Part shown: positions 60,999 through 64,000 of the stretch, piece after piece
Layout of the letters: each line of letters begins with the position of its first letter
Position numbering within the stretch: the first letter of the stretch is position 1
Source of the DNA: Anaerolineaceae bacterium
GTDB lineage: Bacteria > Chloroflexota > Anaerolineae > Anaerolineales > Anaerolineaceae
NCBI GenBank assembly: GCA_030653365.1
Contig: JAURZL010000018.1
Coordinates: 310,001-374,000, forward strand
Direction: 5' to 3'
DNA: 64,000 bases
Program-made: the position numbers and the translations under genes
Notes under the pieces: model-generated
Seen by the model: only the letters and a program-made list of their open reading frames with translations
What the model was told of the DNA's origin: nothing
Database searches by the model: none

Positions 60999-61916
60999 TT
61001 ATTGACGTAATTCCAGAATTATTTGATTCATATCATCAGGTAAAGGAGCCTGGAATAATCGAGGGGAATCTTCACCAGGTAATACAATTTCAATTTGGTA
61101 AGCATGCAACATTTGCCGGTTTGCTTCCAGCAAGATTTTTCGCCTGCCATAAATACGATCTCCCAAAATAGGGCATCCTAAAAACGCAAGATGGATCCTG
61201 ATTTGATGGGTTCGACCGGTATGAGGATAAGCTGCTATCAATGAATGATTTTCATATTTTTCAATTGTTTTATATTCCGTCACAGCTTCGCGTCCGCGGG
61301 AAAGAGGAACGATTGCCATCTTTTTTCGGTGTGAGGGATCACGCCCAATCGGTGCTTCTATTCTTCCCACGGGTGTTGGAGGAAATCCATCTGTCAAAGC
61401 GTAGTACGTTTTCTGGACACTTCTTTTACGGAATTGATCCTGAAGAAAGCGATGGGCTTTATCGTTTTTTGCGATGAGAATTAACCCGGATGTGTCTTTA
61501 TCTAATCGATGGACAACCCCTGGTCGATGTTCTCCGCCAATTCCTTCCAATTCAGGCGCATGGTTAAGCGCTGCATGCACCAACGTCCCTGAAAGATGAC
61601 CTGAAGCTGGATGAACGACCATTCCAGCTTGCTTATTTACAACCATCATGTCATCATTCTCAAAAATTATATCTAACGGGATTTCTTCCGGAATCAGATT
61701 ACTTCCTTTGATGGGGGGAATGGAAATTGAAATTTCATCCCCGGATTCTAAACTTAAACCACCTTTTATTACCTGTTTTCCATTTACCAAAACAAAACCA
61801 TTGTGAATAAAATTTTGTAAACGCGATCTTGAAAAATCCGGAAATTTTTCAACCAGGAATTTATCCAGGCGAAGGGGATTTGGAGATGTAAATTTTAAAT
61901 CATGAAGGGTACTCAT
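60999..61916 (-). CDS. RluD-family 23S rRNA pseudouridine synthase
   Basis: 305 residues. N-terminal S4 domain (about 15-75: LDKFLVEKFPDFSRSRLQNF then VLVNGKQVIKGG). Catalytic domain with the Asp in VVHRLDKDTSGLILIAKN (about 140) and the HQIRIHLAFLGCPILGDRIY motif. It makes pseudouridines in large-subunit rRNA. Between the aldolase and lspA genes with short gaps, the usual lspA-rluD pairing. Confidence 0.93.
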   Translation of the reverse strand: MSTLHDLKFTSPNPLRLDKFLVEKFPDFSRSRLQNFIHNGFVLVNGKQVIKGGLSLESGDEISISIPPIKGSNLIPEEIPLDIIFENDDMMVVNKQAGMVVHPASGHLSGTLVHAALNHAPELEGIGGEHRPGVVHRLDKDTSGLILIAKNDKAHRFLQDQFRKRSVQKTYYALTDGFPPTPVGRIEAPIGRDPSHRKKMAIVPLSRGREAVTEYKTIEKYENHSLIAAYPHTGRTHQIRIHLAFLGCPILGDRIYGRRKILLEANRQMLHAYQIEIVLPGEDSPRLFQAPLPDDMNQIILELRQ

Positions 61917-61925
61917 ATAATCAAC

Positions 61926-62465
61926 TCATGCTTTTTCCAATAAATCAGGATCTGTATCCTGAATTATTTCTTGCTTTTTTGCTTTCTTTTTCTCTTCAAT
62001 TTCTGTTATCCACACACCTAAAATTAATACCGCGACACCTACTGTGATACTTGCATCAGCAATATTCCAAACAGGAAAGTTACCTATTGAGATGAAGTCT
62101 GTCACGTGCCCAATGGTTAATCGGTCAATCAAGTTTCCCAATGCACCACTAAGTTGTAAACTCATCGCCAATCGCAATGACCAATCCGACTGTGGTACCC
62201 TGGGAAAGTAGAAGATGATGACTAAAGCAACAATAATTGCTACGATTGAAAAAATATCACCGAATCCCTGGAACATACCAAAGGCTACCCCTGTGTTGGG
62301 CACATTAATAATTCGGGCATATGGCAACATCCAATCCCACGGTGCCCATACATCGGTCCATAATTCAAAATTTTGCCGAATAATGTACTTTGTAAATTGA
62401 TCCAGACTGATAATAACAGTGGCGACAACGATTAATAATGAGTATGTTCGCAATAATTTCTTCAA
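61926..62465 (-). CDS. lspA: Signal peptidase II
   Basis: About 179 residues if translation begins at the TTG at 62465, which has GAGG seven bases upstream; an in-frame TTG at 62483 is the alternative. Four membrane helices. Conserved parts: DQFTKYIIRQNF, NVPNTGVAFGMFQG, GALGNLIDRLTIGHVTDFIS (first catalytic Asp in DFI) and the second in VWNIADASITVG. It removes the signal peptide of lipid-modified prolipoproteins, acting after Lgt. The C-terminal 25 residues are charged and cytoplasmic. Confidence 0.93.
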   Translation of the reverse strand: MKKLLRTYSLLIVVATVIISLDQFTKYIIRQNFELWTDVWAPWDWMLPYARIINVPNTGVAFGMFQGFGDIFSIVAIIVALVIIFYFPRVPQSDWSLRLAMSLQLSGALGNLIDRLTIGHVTDFISIGNFPVWNIADASITVGVAVLILGVWITEIEEKKKAKKQEIIQDTDPDLLEKA

Positions 62466-62515
62466 AAAAGACCTCAAATACAATTTGTAAATATTGCTGT
62501 TTAATTAAACCAGAT

Positions 62516-63043
62516 TCAAAACCAACTTAAATTACCCGAATTGATTTTACCGTACTTTTTTGAATCATTGGTGAAAACAAAAAGTTGGTCTAATTTTCGA
62601 GTTTTAAAATTCAATAAATTTGAGATTTCTTTTTGATCGATTGAATATTCTGTCATATATAAATGTGAATTACAACTTCTCCGACAGTCACTTGATCCAA
62701 ACCTGGGGACGGAGGTAAATTCCGCATAATTGCTTTCAAGAATTTGGCTCCATTCACATTCTTTTTCGAATTGCAATGTGAAAATTAAATATTGGAATTC
62801 CAAAAAAGGAGTCAAATAATCTAAATGCCAGAATTTTTTCTTTTCAAGCCGTAAATGACGCTTCACCCTGGCTCTCAAACCACCAGGTCCTTTAGCACTT
62901 CCCAAATAAAAATAATTTCCTGGCTCAAATTGAATGCAGCCTAATTTTCCAATTTGAACAAATAATTGCGTTTCCAGTGAAAAAACAAGACAGTAACTAC
63001 CTTTTTCTTTTGGAATTTGGGCATCAACTATTAAGTGTTTCAT
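62516..63043 (-). CDS. DUF123/GIY-YIG-like nuclease-family protein
   Basis: 175 residues from ATG 63043 with GGAAGAAGA upstream. The pattern KGSYCLVFSL...GNYFYLGSAKGPGGLRARVK, RHLRLEKKKFWHLDYLTPFL and FGSSDCRRSCNSHLYM corresponds to DUF123 proteins, which have the GIY-YIG fold (here SYCL...YFYLGSA). Catalytic activity is not demonstrated for most members. Lies behind the ileS terminator region. Confidence 0.8.
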   Translation of the reverse strand: MKHLIVDAQIPKEKGSYCLVFSLETQLFVQIGKLGCIQFEPGNYFYLGSAKGPGGLRARVKRHLRLEKKKFWHLDYLTPFLEFQYLIFTLQFEKECEWSQILESNYAEFTSVPRFGSSDCRRSCNSHLYMTEYSIDQKEISNLLNFKTRKLDQLFVFTNDSKKYGKINSGNLSWF

Positions 63044-63070
63044 GAAATCTTCTTCCAATAATGATTTAAA

Positions 63071-63115
63071 ATAAACCAGGCAACTCTACATGGATGAGAA
63101 TTGCCTGGATGTAGA
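63071..63115 (-). terminator. Terminator after ileS
   Basis: CCAGGCAA (63076-63083) pairs with TTGCCTGG (63101-63108). On the minus strand the stem is followed by TTTATTTTAAA. Confidence 0.65.
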
Positions 63116-63131
63116 TTTTTTATTTTTCCCT

Positions 63132-64000
63132 TTACTTGATTCTTTCAACACCCAGTCTAACAGTTTCTCCATCGAATTCACTGCTAATTTGAACCAGATT
63201 CTCGAATGGTTCTTCTTCCAGTAACTCAAGGGTCAGTGTCTCATTTTTAATGTATTCTGAGAATTCCCCAACGGCTTCTGATAATTTTGGTGAGGCACTG
63301 AAAACAAGCTTTATTCTGTCAGATATCTCAAAATCTGCAGTTTTTCTTAAATCCTGGACTCTGCGAACAAACTCCCTTGCCAATCCTTCTTTTTCCAATT
63401 CTGGCGTCAAATCAGTTACCAAAGCTGCCAGATATGCTCCTTCTGAAGCTACAGCGTACCCCTCTTTAGCCATAGCTCTGATCTCAACTTCTTCCGGTAA
63501 AATTTGATATTTCTCCCCATCCATTTCGACTGTGAGCGGTTGATTTGCTAATAGAGTTTTTGCTGCACTTTCAGAATCAAATTCCATAATTACAGTTCGC
63601 AAGCCAGGGAATTTAGGGCCATATTTCTGCCCTAATTGTTTTGGAAGAGGCTTAACTTCATAAGCTACCGCTTCTGTTGCGGCATCCAAAGCCCGAACAG
63701 TTTTCACATTCAATTCATCTTCCAGAATATCAGCATATTTTTGTATTACTACCCGCTCTTCTGCGTTTCCTACGGAAAAAGCTGCTTCTGACAATGGTTG
63801 CCGAACTTTTCGATTGGCTTTATTTCGGGCAGCATGGCCAACTGATGCCAATTTCATGACCAGATCCATTTCCCGGTTTAAATTCTCATCAATTAATTCA
63901 GCATTAAATTCTGGCCAACGAGTTAGATGGACAGACACTTCTTCTGTTTGATCCATACCAAGAACAAGATTTTGATATAGTTCTTCTGCCATGAAAGGCA
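63132..64000 (-). CDS. ileS: Isoleucyl-tRNA synthetase, C-terminal part (gene continues beyond window)
   Basis: About 289 residues are visible; the frame stays open to base 64000 with PF before the first Met seen, so the start is beyond the window. The segment covers the anticodon-binding region (NLNREMDLVMKLASVGHAAR, then NKANRKVRQPL) and the C-terminal editing-independent domain with EGLAREFVRRVQDLRKTADF and DRIKLVFSASPKL, the usual end of class I IleS of the eukaryote-like type. It charges tRNA-Ile. Confidence 0.9.
   Translation of the reverse strand, partial: PFMAEELYQNLVLGMDQTEEVSVHLTRWPEFNAELIDENLNREMDLVMKLASVGHAARNKANRKVRQPLSEAAFSVGNAEERVVIQKYADILEDELNVKTVRALDAATEAVAYEVKPLPKQLGQKYGPKFPGLRTVIMEFDSESAAKTLLANQPLTVEMDGEKYQILPEEVEIRAMAKEGYAVASEGAYLAALVTDLTPELEKEGLAREFVRRVQDLRKTADFEISDRIKLVFSASPKLSEAVGEFSEYIKNETLTLELLEEEPFENLVQISSEFDGETVRLGVERIK

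Noticed and set aside
1..64000. CRISPR arrays and rRNA genes
   Set aside because: No regularly spaced direct repeats and no rRNA-like conserved segments were noticed in the window.

Overview
The window is most likely from a low-GC member of the Chloroflexota, probably class Anaerolineae. The evidence is family-level: a fhaA-fhaB-SEDS locus in a genome that also has PduO-type adenosyltransferase, RtcB plus archease, a 7TM/GAF/HTH regulator, an ABC-2/SpoIIM fused permease and many PD40-type secreted proteins. No rRNA or complete marker phylogeny is available here, so the assignment is an inference.

Positions 1-20,150 look like an integrated, decayed prophage or genomic island. It has two tail-type structural genes at the left edge, then a mosaic of AT-rich genes for exported proteins (lipoproteins, a beta-propeller protein with a papain-like domain, a CHAP-like lipoprotein, zinc-ribbon proteins), then a SpoVS-like gene, a winged-helix protein, a structured non-coding stretch and a tyrosine recombinase. 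The recombinase lies against a tRNA-Met(CAT) gene that stops after base 42. The island repeats its own parts. The G-rich 3' end of the tail gene occurs three times, each time followed by a different AT-rich gene. A small gene with its 43-bp leader occurs twice beside a SpoVS-like gene, once with and once without a 1.6-kb lipoprotein gene in between.

Positions 20,286-33,324 are core chromosome: radC (minus strand), then a long plus-strand run with a zinc-ribbon membrane protein, a PfkB kinase, parA-parB, an amidohydrolase, two histidine kinases, an OmpR-type regulator, a CpaF-type ATPase, a double-HTH regulator, a TPR protein, a GNAT protein and a DsbA-like protein. Positions 33,388-37,262 are a minus-strand group: DUF554 protein, cobalamin adenosyltransferase, an unknown protein, a peptide-binding protein and secG.

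Positions 37,334-48,579 hold a PHP-domain protein, a YbaK-type deacylase, rtcB with its cofactor archease, and the locus fhaA-fhaB-MTAP-SEDS/PBP. The last gene joins an intact-looking SEDS glycosyltransferase to a penicillin-binding-protein domain that has lost all three catalytic motifs. tyrS, an epimerase-like gene and an HNH nuclease follow. Positions 48,588-64,000 are almost entirely minus strand: an ABC exporter with a SpoIIM-fused permease, lgt, a CDP-alcohol phosphatidyltransferase, ftsK, an S1-domain protein, a 7TM/GAF/HTH regulator, a purine nucleoside phosphorylase, a threonine aldolase, rluD-type synthase, lspA, a GIY-YIG-like protein and the 3' end of ileS. With lgt and lspA both present, the cell can mature the lipoproteins encoded by the island.
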